Below are positions 1-6,793 of a DNA stretch of 40,474 nt, in pieces. Numbering within the stretch: the first letter of the stretch is position 1; the number at the start of each line of letters is the position of its first letter. This stretch comes from Butyrivibrio sp. Its GTDB lineage: Bacteria; Bacillota; Clostridia; Lachnospirales; Lachnospiraceae. Location of the stretch: the NCBI GenBank assembly GCA_017413105.1, contig JAFPVA010000194.1:1-40474 (forward strand). Reading direction: 5' to 3'. A program made the translations under genes and the position numbers. A model generated the notes under the pieces. The model was not told the origin of the DNA and did not search any database. It saw only the letters and a list, made by a program, of their open reading frames with translations.

Positions 1-1283
1 GAGGTCTTACCTTCTTTTTGATCAGGACCGTTACAGAGTGAAGAGAGATCGTAGTCAGCTACAATTGAGTAATCACTAGCTGATGAGACACAGAGCGAGT
101 TATACATGTAGTTGTACTCGACTGGATTGTAGGGCTCGTAGTTGTAGCTTTCGTCAGAATAATTTGGTTGTGCAACTGTAATGCCATGAGCAGTAGCCCA
201 CTGGTCTGTATCGAGCCAGTCTGTAACATTTTCTTTGGTCTGTGTGAGTGTCAGGTAGTGGCGATCTGTATCTTTCTTGCAAGAGTCATTAAAGTAGTAA
301 TCCCAGGTTGGGTTCTCAATGAGTATAGAACTATATTCATTAGAATAATCTTCGGATTCAATGGCTTTGGCTTCTACATCAGCAGTGCCGCCTTCGACCT
401 GGTCTATACGACTCTCCATGTCAACGTGCTCGTTCATCTTGAAAGCATCCTGAACGAGGTCCGGGTATTCTTCATAGGAGAAATCAACTCCGATGTAACC
501 GGTAGCGTAGCTTGCAACTTCATATGGTGAAAAGAGAATGTGAAGTCCAGCGTCATCTACAGAGAAATCATAGGTTCCATCATTAAGCTTGTCCTCAAAA
601 ATATCACTTTCTTCAAAATAGAAGCTGTCAATTTCTTCAAGAGTTTCTGGGTAAGTCTTTTTAAGCCATGCTCTGATAGTTGCAGGAAACTCATCAGGGT
701 TTTTCAGAATATCCTTGAGCTCATAAGTTTCACCTGTAACAGGGTCAATATTAAAAATGTTTGTATAATGGTTTGGATGAGCACCGCCAGCGTAGCTATA
801 ATATGCGGCAAGTATAGTGAACATCCTCTCATCAAATCTGACTATATCAACACCCATGTCGTCATTAAAATCCATGCCATCGTTGTACTCTGGATCGTAC
901 CAGGAAGCATATTCGCCGACACCGTTACTGATATCAGTTTTCCATTCAGATGTCATTTCATCAACAGTTTCAACGAGCTTTGGATATTTCTGTTTGATAT
1001 CCTCGGAAAAAGTAATATCAGTGTACTGACCGGTAGCTCTTTCTACACCGTCAACCTTGGATGAGAAATGGAAGGTTGTCAGCGTAATGTCTTTTGCCGA
1101 AGCTTCGGTGTTATCGGCGCTTGCGCTGGTTTCTGCAGTTGATTCTGTGGTCAATGAAGTGTCTGGTGTCTGGCTCTCGTCAGAATCGGCTGATCTGAAG
1201 CTGCATCCAGTAGCTGTCAGGATAAAAAGAGCAGAAGCAAGTGCCATAGCTCTTTTGCTGGCAGATAGAAATTTTTTCCTCAT
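1..1283 (-). CDS. RsiV/DUF3298-type lipoprotein, 3' end outside window
   Basis: An open minus-strand frame of about 427 codons runs from ATG at 1283 off the left edge. I read it directly and found no internal stop. GGGGAGA sits just upstream of the ATG. The N-terminus has basic residues, a hydrophobic stretch and Cys at about residue 27 (ATGC), fitting a lipoprotein signal, followed by a Ser/Thr/Glu-rich linker. The middle holds YSYAGGAHPNHYTN, then a D-P-x-T-G-E-x-Y-x-L-x-D stretch, the pattern of DUF4163/DUF3298 proteins (RsiV, PdaC C-terminal region). The protein is probably anchored outside the cell membrane. RsiV binds lysozyme and controls a sigma factor, but no sigma gene is visible here, so that role is not claimed. 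The plus-strand frames over this interval are shadows. Confidence 0.85.
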   Translation of the reverse strand, partial: MRKKFLSASKRAMALASALFILTATGCSFRSADSDESQTPDTSLTTESTAETSASADNTEASAKDITLTTFHFSSKVDGVERATGQYTDITFSEDIKQKYPKLVETVDEMTSEWKTDISNGVGEYASWYDPEYNDGMDFNDDMGVDIVRFDERMFTILAAYYSYAGGAHPNHYTNIFNIDPVTGETYELKDILKNPDEFPATIRAWLKKTYPETLEEIDSFYFEESDIFEDKLNDGTYDFSVDDAGLHILFSPYEVASYATGYIGVDFSYEEYPDLVQDAFKMNEHVDMESRIDQVEGGTADVEAKAIESEDYSNEYSSILIENPTWDYYFNDSCKKDTDRHYLTLTQTKENVTDWLDTDQWATAHGITVAQPNYSDESYNYEPYNPVEYNYMYNSLCVSSASDYSIVADYDLSSLCNGPDQKEGKT

Positions 1284-1295
1284 AATAATCTCCCC

Positions 1296-1327
1296 GAATC
1301 CACTTGTATCATCGAAAGTGTGGATTC
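1296..1327. repeat. Inverted repeat in the leader of the lipoprotein gene
   Basis: Perfect 8-bp arms GAATCCAC (1296-1303) and GTGGATTC (1320-1327) flank a 16-nt loop. On the minus strand the hairpin lies immediately upstream of the ribosome binding site of the lipoprotein gene. On the plus strand it is followed by TTTTTCTT and looks like a terminator, although no plus-strand gene ends there. A role in the lipoprotein leader is inference. Confidence 0.45.
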
Positions 1328-1466
1328 TTTTTCTTATTAATAAATATTTTATACTCGCTATTAATTGTGTTACGAAATTGTCAAAATGTAAAGAAATAGC
1401 GGCATATCACAAGCACATGAACGAATAAATGTATCGAAAATAGCTCAAAAGGGGCGTTTTTGGTGA

Positions 1467-1495
1467 TTGACAGATGTTTTTATAGACTATATAAT
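1467..1495 (+). promoter_or_regulatory. Consensus sigma-A promoter of greA
   Basis: TTGACA at 1467-1472 and TATAAT at 1490-1495 are separated by exactly 17 bp, a perfect match to the housekeeping consensus. Transcription would start near 1502, giving a leader of about 95 nt before greA. The rest of the 1284-1597 spacer is AT-rich and holds nothing else recognisable apart from the inverted repeat nearer the lipoprotein gene. Confidence 0.8.
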
Positions 1496-1597
1496 AGCAA
1501 AGTTAAAATAGCTTTTTATAGAAATAATATATCAATAAAGATGCTCATAGAGCCCGCAGTTGCGCGGTTTAATCTATTATGAAGGGTAGGTTATGAA

Positions 1598-2083
1598 ATG
1601 GAAGAAAAGAAGAACATTTTAACTTATGAAGGACTCAAGAAGTATGAAGATGAACTTCATGAGCTGAAAGTTGTTAAGCGTAAGGAAGTAGCTGAGAAGA
1701 TCAAGGAAGCTAGAGAACAGGGCGACCTTTCTGAGAACGCTGAGTACGATGCAGCCAAGGACGAGCAGAGAGATATCGAGGCTAGAATCGAAGCTCTCGA
1801 GAAGATACTCAAGAACGCTGAGGTTGTTGTAGAAGAGGACGTTGACCTCAACAAGATCAGCATCGGATGTAAGGTTAAGATCAAGGACCTTGAGTTTGAC
1901 GAGGAACTTGAGTACAAGATCGTAGGTTCATCAGAGGCTAATTCACTTAAGGGCAAGATTTCTAACGAGTCACCTGTAGGTAAGGCTCTTATCGGTGCCA
2001 AGAAGGGACAGACTGTTTCAGTTGAGACACAGGCTGGCACAATCAAGTACAAGGTAATCAGCATCGAGAGATCAGAGGTTTGA
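1598..2083 (+). CDS. greA: Transcription elongation factor GreA
   Basis: This 161-residue protein matches the usual GreA length of about 158-160. GreA enters the RNA polymerase secondary channel and stimulates cleavage of backtracked RNA. The N-terminal two thirds of the first 80 residues form the expected coiled coil with the tip motif [16 protein letters not shown] (about residues 41-56), including the acidic residues that coordinate magnesium. The C-terminal FKBP-like domain has [13 protein letters not shown] and ends in IKYKVISIE. Codons are heavily biased to AAG, GAG and ATC, which marks it as a native, well-expressed chromosomal gene. It has its own consensus promoter and a hairpin before lysS. 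AGGGTAGG upstream supports the ATG at 1598. Confidence 0.97.
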   Translation: MEEKKNILTYEGLKKYEDELHELKVVKRKEVAEKIKEAREQGDLSENAEYDAAKDEQRDIEARIEALEKILKNAEVVVEEDVDLNKISIGCKVKIKDLEFDEELEYKIVGSSEANSLKGKISNESPVGKALIGAKKGQTVSVETQAGTIKYKVISIERSEV

Positions 2084-2148
2084 TTAAGGCATAATGTCAG
2101 TTGATGGCAGATGCATTTTGATTTAGCTATATTAAGATAATTATAGGG

Positions 2149-2184
2149 GGCCAGCGATTTAACAGATTTCGCTGGCTCTTTAAC
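2149..2184 (+). terminator. Terminator-like hairpin between greA and lysS
   Basis: Stem arms GGCCAGCGA (2149-2157) and TCGCTGGCT (2169-2177) pair over 9 bp with one G-U. A short pyrimidine run (CTTTAAC) follows. It may terminate greA transcription or only attenuate it before lysS, because the downstream T-run is weak. Confidence 0.6.
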
Positions 2185-2219
2185 TAAGAATTTACGTAGT
2201 TTATAACGGAGGAAGAAAA

Positions 2220-3791
2220 GTGGCAGAGAATAATCAGCAGAACAATCAGCAGAATGCACCAGCAGAGGACGTTGGACGTCTTCGTCAGGTTCGTAGAGAT
2301 AAGCTTTCTGAGCTTCAGGCAGCAGGAAGAGATCCTTTCCAGATCGTTAAGTACGATCAGACACATCACACACAGACAATCAGAGATAACTTCGATTCTC
2401 TTGAGTTTGTTGTTCCTACAGATGAAGAGGGCAAGGCAATTACAGTAGCTCTTTCGGATGTACCAGCAGAGAAGGTGGTTTCACTTGCTGGACGTATGAT
2501 GTCTAAGCGTGTTATGGGTAAGGCTTCATTTGCTAACCTTCAGGACAGAGACGGACGTATGCAGCTTTATGTTTCCAGAAATGACCTTGGAGACGAGGCT
2601 TATGCTGATTTCAAGAAGATGGATATCGGAGATATCATCGGTGTTAAGGGCTTTGCTTTCAGAACTAAGACTGGTGAGATTTCAGTTCATGTTAAGGAGC
2701 TTACTCTTTTATCCAAGTCACTTATGCCACTTCCAGAGAAGTTCCACGGACTTACAGATACAGAGATTCGTTACAGACAGAGATATGTTGACCTTATCAT
2801 GAATGAGGATGTTAAGGAGACATTCAAGAAGAGATCAGCAATCCTTCGTGAGATCCGTAACTTCCTTGCTGATAGAGACTTCCTTGAGGTTGAGACTCCA
2901 ATGCTTGTTGAGAACGCAGGTGGAGCAGCAGCTAGACCATTCATCACACATTACAATGCTCTTGATGAGGAGAGAAAGCTTCGTATCTCTCTTGAGCTTT
3001 ATCTGAAGAGACTTATCGTTGGTGGTCTTGAGAGAGTATACGAGATCGGTCGTGTATTCAGAAATGAGGGTGTTGATACAAGACACAACCCAGAGTTCAC
3101 ACTTATGGAGCTCTATCAGGCATATACAGATTATGAAGGAATGATGGAACTCACAGAGTCTATGTTCCGTTACCTTGCTGAGAAGGTGTGTGGTACAACA
3201 CTCATCAAGTACGGCGACAACGAGATTGACCTCGGCAAGCCTTTTGAGCGTCTCACAATGAACGATGCTATCAAGAAGTATGCAGGCATCGACTTCGATA
3301 CAGTTAAGACTGACGAGGAAGCTAAGGCTCTTGCCAAGGAGCACCACATTGAGTTTGAGGATCGTCACACTAAGGGCGATATCATCAATCTCTTCTTCGA
3401 GGAGTTCTGCGAGAAGAACCTGATCCAGCCTACATTCATCATGGATCACCCTCTTGCAATTTCACCTCTTACCAAGAAGAAGCCTACAGATCCTGAGAAG
3501 GTTGAGCGTTTTGAGCTCTTCATCAATACTTGGGAGATGTGTAATGCATACTCAGAGCTTAACGATCCTATCGACCAGCGTGAGCGTTTCGCTGCTCAGG
3601 ATGCTAACGCGGCAGCCGGTGATGAAGAGGCTGAGCACACAGATGAGGACTTCCTCAATGCCCTCGAGATTGGTATGGCTCCTACAGGTGGTATCGGCTA
3701 CGGAATTGACCGTCTCTGCATGCTGCTGACAGACAGTGAAACCATAAGAGACGTTTTACTCTTCCCGACACTTAAAAGCTTGGACAAATAA
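2220..3791 (+). CDS. lysS: Lysyl-tRNA synthetase, class II, with a replaced 3' tail
   Basis: LysS attaches lysine to tRNA-Lys. The 523-residue protein has the N-terminal OB-fold anticodon domain (about 65-175), class II motif 2 around YEIGRVFRNEGVDTRHNPEF (near residue 280) and motif 3 GIGYGIDRLCML (near 493). The start is GTG at 2220, chosen because GGAGGAA lies 5 bases upstream and no ATG is close. About 35 lysine codons through the body are all AAG. The final two (in LKSLDK) are AAA, and the last 20 or so codons also switch to GAA, ATA, AGT, TTA, TTG and CCG. This fits a 3' end supplied by an integrated element that restores the conserved C-terminus (RDVLLFPTLK). The protein should remain functional. 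Confidence 0.97.
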   Translation: MAENNQQNNQQNAPAEDVGRLRQVRRDKLSELQAAGRDPFQIVKYDQTHHTQTIRDNFDSLEFVVPTDEEGKAITVALSDVPAEKVVSLAGRMMSKRVMGKASFANLQDRDGRMQLYVSRNDLGDEAYADFKKMDIGDIIGVKGFAFRTKTGEISVHVKELTLLSKSLMPLPEKFHGLTDTEIRYRQRYVDLIMNEDVKETFKKRSAILREIRNFLADRDFLEVETPMLVENAGGAAARPFITHYNALDEERKLRISLELYLKRLIVGGLERVYEIGRVFRNEGVDTRHNPEFTLMELYQAYTDYEGMMELTESMFRYLAEKVCGTTLIKYGDNEIDLGKPFERLTMNDAIKKYAGIDFDTVKTDEEAKALAKEHHIEFEDRHTKGDIINLFFEEFCEKNLIQPTFIMDHPLAISPLTKKKPTDPEKVERFELFINTWEMCNAYSELNDPIDQRERFAAQDANAAAGDEEAEHTDEDFLNALEIGMAPTGGIGYGIDRLCMLLTDSETIRDVLLFPTLKSLDK

Positions 3792-3795
3792 GCCC
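3725..3795 (+). other. Inferred left attachment site (attL) in the lysS 3' end
   Basis: The boundary is inferred from the codon-usage break in lysS after about 3730, together with mobile-element genes starting immediately downstream. The crossover core should lie within this interval, where element and host sequences are similar enough to keep the LysS C-terminus. The second copy is not in the window, so the exact core cannot be drawn. From general knowledge, 3' ends of conserved genes including lysS are used as ICE targets in Firmicutes. Confidence 0.55.
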
Positions 3796-3832
3796 AGTAT
3801 TCATGCGGGTTTGCGGGGTTGAGGAAAGAATC

Positions 3833-3907
3833 TGACCACATTTTGACCACAATGGGATGACCACAGTTGATTTTTACTGTTTGGTATTGACCGGGTGGCT
3901 GACCACA
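3833..3907 (+). repeat. Four direct TGACCACA repeats, candidate integrase arm sites
   Basis: The octamer TGACCACA occurs at 3833-3840, 3844-3851, 3858-3865 and 3900-3907, all in the same orientation. The first three lie 11 and 14 bp apart. They begin about 40 bp after the lysS stop. Short direct repeats beside the core site are typical arm-type binding sites for the N-terminal domain of tyrosine integrases, so this supports an element end here. The integrase gene itself is outside the window. Confidence 0.6.
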
Positions 3908-3930
3908 AAAAACTGTTTTTACATACAGAA

Positions 3931-3987
3931 AACTCTAAGAAATAAGAGTTGCTTTTAGAAAACAAATTCTAAGAGCAGCTCTTTTTT
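3931..3987 (+). terminator. Strong terminator with an overlapping alternative hairpin
   Basis: Arms 3946-3960 and 3967-3981 pair over 15 bp (two G-U) around the loop AACAAA and are followed by six T, an intrinsic terminator shape. AACTCT at 3931-3936 can instead pair with AGAGTT at 3945-3950, which would break the 5' arm of the terminator. The arrangement resembles an attenuator at the start of the element's first operon. It could equally just insulate the element from lysS transcription. Confidence 0.65.
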
Positions 3988-4043
3988 GTTGGCTTTTTCT
4001 TGGAAGACCCTTTCAGCACAAAAAAATGAAAGGATATAAGAAC

Positions 4044-4394
4044 ATGGAAAAAGAAAGAGAAAACAGACCGTACTTTGATGAAAACAAGAACTATCTGGAT
4101 GATGAACCCAAACCGTTATTCGACAGAAAAAAGGTAATTGAAGAAAAAGTAGTGATCAAAAGGATCCGGAAAGAGTTCCTTTCCTACAAGGAAGCAGAAA
4201 TTGTTTACAGTCTCCAGCACAAGAAACTTCTGGAGATGGCTGATGATTGTGGAGCTCTCTTCAGGGATGGAAATGTAGTCAGAATCAACCGCAATATCTT
4301 TGACAACTATCTGGAGAATTTCCACGTACCGGCAGGACAGTACAAGACAGGTGGCCGCTACGAGAAAAAAGCTCTTAAAGAAAGGCAGGAATGA
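4044..4394 (+). CDS. DUF6462-like small DNA-binding protein (first copy)
   Basis: This is a 116-residue protein. The start at 4044 is preferred over the in-frame ATG at 4026 because AAAGGA lies 9 bases before it. The N-terminal 45 residues are charged and probably flexible. The core from about residue 50 (FLSYKEAEIVYSL, then a GALFRDGNVVRINRNIF stretch and YLENF) fits the excisionase-like helix-turn-helix family often labelled DUF6462 in Lachnospiraceae mobile elements. It overlaps the next, related gene and heads the operon running into parA, parB and repA. It could be a directionality factor or a regulator of the element. The specific role is unknown. Confidence 0.7.
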   Translation: MEKERENRPYFDENKNYLDDEPKPLFDRKKVIEEKVVIKRIRKEFLSYKEAEIVYSLQHKKLLEMADDCGALFRDGNVVRINRNIFDNYLENFHVPAGQYKTGGRYEKKALKERQE

Positions 4395-4396
4395 TC

Positions 4397-4660
4397 ATGT
4401 TTGGAACGATTTGGATGTTCTCTGACCAGATAGATGATGAAGATCTGCTTTTTGCAATGAAGGACTTTGTCACAATAAAGCTGGCCCGGGAGTACTACGA
4501 AATGAGCTACAACGCTGTGATACATGCGGCTGATAAGGCAGGTGCTTTTTACAAGCTTCATAAGAAAGTTCTTATCAGCAGGGAAATATTTGAAGACTAC
4601 CTTAGAAAAAATGGAAAAGATGGGAGGAGGAATTATGTGCCGAGTAATTGCTATTGCTAA
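4397..4660 (+). CDS. DUF6462-like small DNA-binding protein (second copy)
   Basis: This 87-residue paralogue of the preceding gene shows the same pattern (FVTIKLAREYYEM, then GAFYKLHKKVLISREIFEDYL), so the pair probably arose by duplication. ATG at 4397 has AGGCAGGA 7 bases upstream. An in-frame ATG at 4391 overlaps the previous stop and is too close to that site. The gene overlaps the start of parA by 26 bases, so translation is likely coupled. Two related winged-helix or excisionase-like proteins could bind as a pair or compete for the same sites. Confidence 0.65.
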   Translation: MFGTIWMFSDQIDDEDLLFAMKDFVTIKLAREYYEMSYNAVIHAADKAGAFYKLHKKVLISREIFEDYLRKNGKDGRRNYVPSNCYC

Positions 4661-5417
4661 TCAGAAAGGTGGGGTTGCAAAAACCACAACAGCTGTGAAT
4701 TTGGGAGTTGGACTTGCAAAGATGGGTAAGAAGGTTTTACTGGTGGACGACGACCCTCAGGGCAGTATGACAATCTGCCTTGGATACAGGGAGCCTGACA
4801 ATCTGGAACTCACAATTGTGGATATTATCGAGAAGATTGTTAATGAAGAGGATATTCCGGAGGATTTCGCAATTCTTCATCATAGTGAAAACGTGGATGT
4901 GCTTCCTTCAAATATCGCTCTTTCAGCAGCTGAGGTTTCGCTTGTAAATGTAATGAGTAGAGAACTTGTTCTCAGGGATTATGTGGAGAAGATAAAGCAC
5001 AAATATGACTACGTAATAATCGACTGTATGCCATCTCTGGGAGTTATGACAGTAAATGCCCTGGCTTGTGCAGATTCAGTACTTATACCGGTGCAGGCGG
5101 CATTTCTTCCTGTAAAAGGTCTGCAGGCACTTCTCAAGACCATATACACAGTAAAGCGCAGGCTTAATTCAAAGCTTGAAATTGAGGGAATCCTTTTAAC
5201 CATGGTGGATAAGAGAACCAATTATGCTAAAGAGATCATTGAGGAAGTAAATGAAGTCTATGGAAAAACATTAAGAGTCCTTCCAACAGAGATTCCGCTT
5301 TCCATCAGGGCAACAGAGACCTCTGCCATGAGTAAGAGTATTTACGACTATGATCCTAGAGGCAAGGTTGCCAGTGCTTACACAGAACTCACTAACATCG
5401 TTTCACAGAATGCATAA
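4635..5417 (+). CDS. parA: ParA/Soj family partition ATPase
   Basis: The protein has 260 residues. ATG at 4635 follows GGAGGAGG. The longer in-frame reading from 4524 lacks a ribosome binding site and duplicates the previous gene in another frame. It shows the deviant Walker A KGGVAKTT (residues 11-18), the DDDPQGS loop (near 43) and IIDCMPSLGV (near 131), all features of ParA ATPases that move DNA with ParB. The gene lies directly upstream of parB (14-bp gap). In an ICE this pair would stabilise the extrachromosomal circular form, which fits the repA genes downstream. Confidence 0.93.
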   Translation: MCRVIAIANQKGGVAKTTTAVNLGVGLAKMGKKVLLVDDDPQGSMTICLGYREPDNLELTIVDIIEKIVNEEDIPEDFAILHHSENVDVLPSNIALSAAEVSLVNVMSRELVLRDYVEKIKHKYDYVIIDCMPSLGVMTVNALACADSVLIPVQAAFLPVKGLQALLKTIYTVKRRLNSKLEIEGILLTMVDKRTNYAKEIIEEVNEVYGKTLRVLPTEIPLSIRATETSAMSKSIYDYDPRGKVASAYTELTNIVSQNA

Positions 5418-5431
5418 GGGGGATTACGGAT

Positions 5432-6388
5432 ATGGCTAAAAGAGAAAAGATACATTTTGAGTCAGTAGACCAGCTCCTTGGGGCTCCGACTATTAAGGAT
5501 GGTACTGAGGAAATAAGAATTGATAAGATCCATGCATTTAAGGATCATCCCTTCAAGGTTATTGATGATGAAAAGATGGAAGAGCTTGTTGAAAGCATTA
5601 GAAACAATGGTGTTCTCTCGCCGGTACTGGTAAGACCTGATCATGATGGTGGTTATGAAATGATTTCAGGACACAGAAGAATGCATGCTGCTAAGTTAGC
5701 TGGATTAGAGACACTTCCTGCAATAGTGAAGGAAATGGATATTGATGAAGCTACCATAATCATGGTTGATAGCAATGTTCAAAGAGAAGAGATTCTTCCA
5801 AGTGAGAGAGCTTTTGCATTACAGATGAAAATGAAATCAATGAGAAGACAAGGCGCAAGAAGAGATTTAACTTGTAGCACTGAGTGCGACAAGTTGGATG
5901 AAGGAACTTCGCGCACTGAGTGCGACAAGGTAGGAAAAAAGACTGCAGCCATTGTTGGTGAAGGTGTTGGATTAAAAGCAAGACAGGTTCAGAAGTACAT
6001 ACGTTTAACCAATCTTTTGCCGGAACTTCTTGAGATGGTAGATGAGAAGTCAATATCGGTCAATATCGGTTACGAGGTGTCAGCGTTCGACAAAGACGTG
6101 CAAAGGTGGGTATTTGAGTACAGGCGTGATAACGGATTCCTGAAGATGGAACAAATTGAAGCGTTGAAAAGCCAAAGAAATCTTGAGAACCTAACTCAGT
6201 ACATGGTTATAAGGATCATGAATGATGCTCTGCCTGAGCCTAAGGTGAGTGGAAAAGTTATTCTTCCAGAGAAGAGGCTGAATAAGTTCTTCCCATCACA
6301 TATGAGCTCAAAAGAGCGAACAGACATAATCATTGAACTTCTTACGAAATGGAAGCAGGAACAGGAGGAAACAGACAATGAAACTTGA
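5432..6388 (+). CDS. parB: ParB-family partition protein
   Basis: This 318-residue protein has an N-terminal ParB/Srx-like domain (about 20-120) including SGHRRMHAAKLAG near residue 77 and NVQREEILPSERAFA near 113. A central helix-turn-helix region follows (LKARQVQKYIRLTNLLPELL, near 185). ParB binds centromere-like sites and recruits ParA. Between these domains is an unusual stretch with two TECDK units, encoded by a near-palindromic 23-bp DNA repeat, described separately. GGGGGATTACGGAT precedes the ATG. The stop overlaps the start of the first repA gene, so the partition and replication genes form one unit. Confidence 0.92.
   Translation: MAKREKIHFESVDQLLGAPTIKDGTEEIRIDKIHAFKDHPFKVIDDEKMEELVESIRNNGVLSPVLVRPDHDGGYEMISGHRRMHAAKLAGLETLPAIVKEMDIDEATIIMVDSNVQREEILPSERAFALQMKMKSMRRQGARRDLTCSTECDKLDEGTSRTECDKVGKKTAAIVGEGVGLKARQVQKYIRLTNLLPELLEMVDEKSISVNIGYEVSAFDKDVQRWVFEYRRDNGFLKMEQIEALKSQRNLENLTQYMVIRIMNDALPEPKVSGKVILPEKRLNKFFPSHMSSKERTDIIIELLTKWKQEQEETDNET
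5871..5929 (+). repeat. Two near-palindromic 23-bp sites inside parB
   Basis: Sites at 5871-5893 and 5907-5929 share the 17-base core GCACTGAGTGCGACAAG. In the first, arms CTTGT.GCACT and AGTGC.ACAAG flank a central G with one mismatch. The second is slightly less symmetric on its left arm. Their centres are 36 bp apart. The DNA symmetry suggests a protein-binding site, for example a parS-like centromere within its own gene. A repeated peptide motif is the alternative reading. Confidence 0.5.
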
Positions 6389-6773
6389 TTATCATTACGG
6401 AAGACAGGCACTCCAATATGCCATGGTAGAGATCCCGCTGCTGATGTTTATAGATGATGCCTTTGAGCCTCTTTCAATAGAGGCCAAGGTAGTCTATGGA
6501 ATTCTTCTTCAGAGAATAAGGATTGCAAATAGAAATGGCTGGAGAGATGAAGAAGGAAGGCTCTACGTTATATATCCGCTTGAGCAGATGCATAAGGATA
6601 TAGGACTTTCCACAAGAACTATAAGTGATGCATTAAAGCAGCTTGAAGAACTGGGGATAGTTGATATATGCGTCAGAGGTCAAGGTAAGCCAAATCTGTA
6701 CTACGTTAAGAATTTTATTTATAAGGATGAAAAAAGTGATTCCAGACCTGCAAAAATTGCATGTCTGAACTAA
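6378..6773 (+). CDS. RepA_N-type winged-helix protein, short copy
   Basis: This 131-residue protein starts at ATG 6378, preceded by AGGAGGAA and overlapping the end of parB. The sequence follows the RepA_N pattern: YHYGRQALQYAMVEIP at the N-terminus, LSIEAKVVYGILLQR, a stretch ending in YPLEQMHKDIGLSTRT, then a recognition-helix region and wing (GQGKPNLYYVKNF). It lacks the C-terminal domain of full initiators and ends in a short tail. The next gene is a longer relative. It may be a second initiator subunit or a regulator that competes for the same DNA. Which is unknown. Confidence 0.8.
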   Translation: MKLDYHYGRQALQYAMVEIPLLMFIDDAFEPLSIEAKVVYGILLQRIRIANRNGWRDEEGRLYVIYPLEQMHKDIGLSTRTISDALKQLEELGIVDICVRGQGKPNLYYVKNFIYKDEKSDSRPAKIACLN

Positions 6774-6793
6774 TGAAGGGAGTTAATGGGGAA

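Noticed and set aside
168-1428. Plus-strand frames over the left edge
   Set aside because: They are antisense to the lipoprotein gene, which has a signal peptide, recognised motifs and a ribosome binding site. The plus-strand frames have none of these.
1657-2259. 200-codon minus-strand frame over greA
   Set aside because: Shadow caused by the strong codon bias of greA. No family pattern.
4524-4634. N-terminal extension of ParA
   Set aside because: ParA proteins begin close to Walker A, and GGAGGAGG is placed correctly for ATG 4635.
5871-5929. CRISPR-like array
   Set aside because: Only two repeats, inside a coding frame, with a 13-bp gap between them. No cas genes or longer array anywhere in the window.
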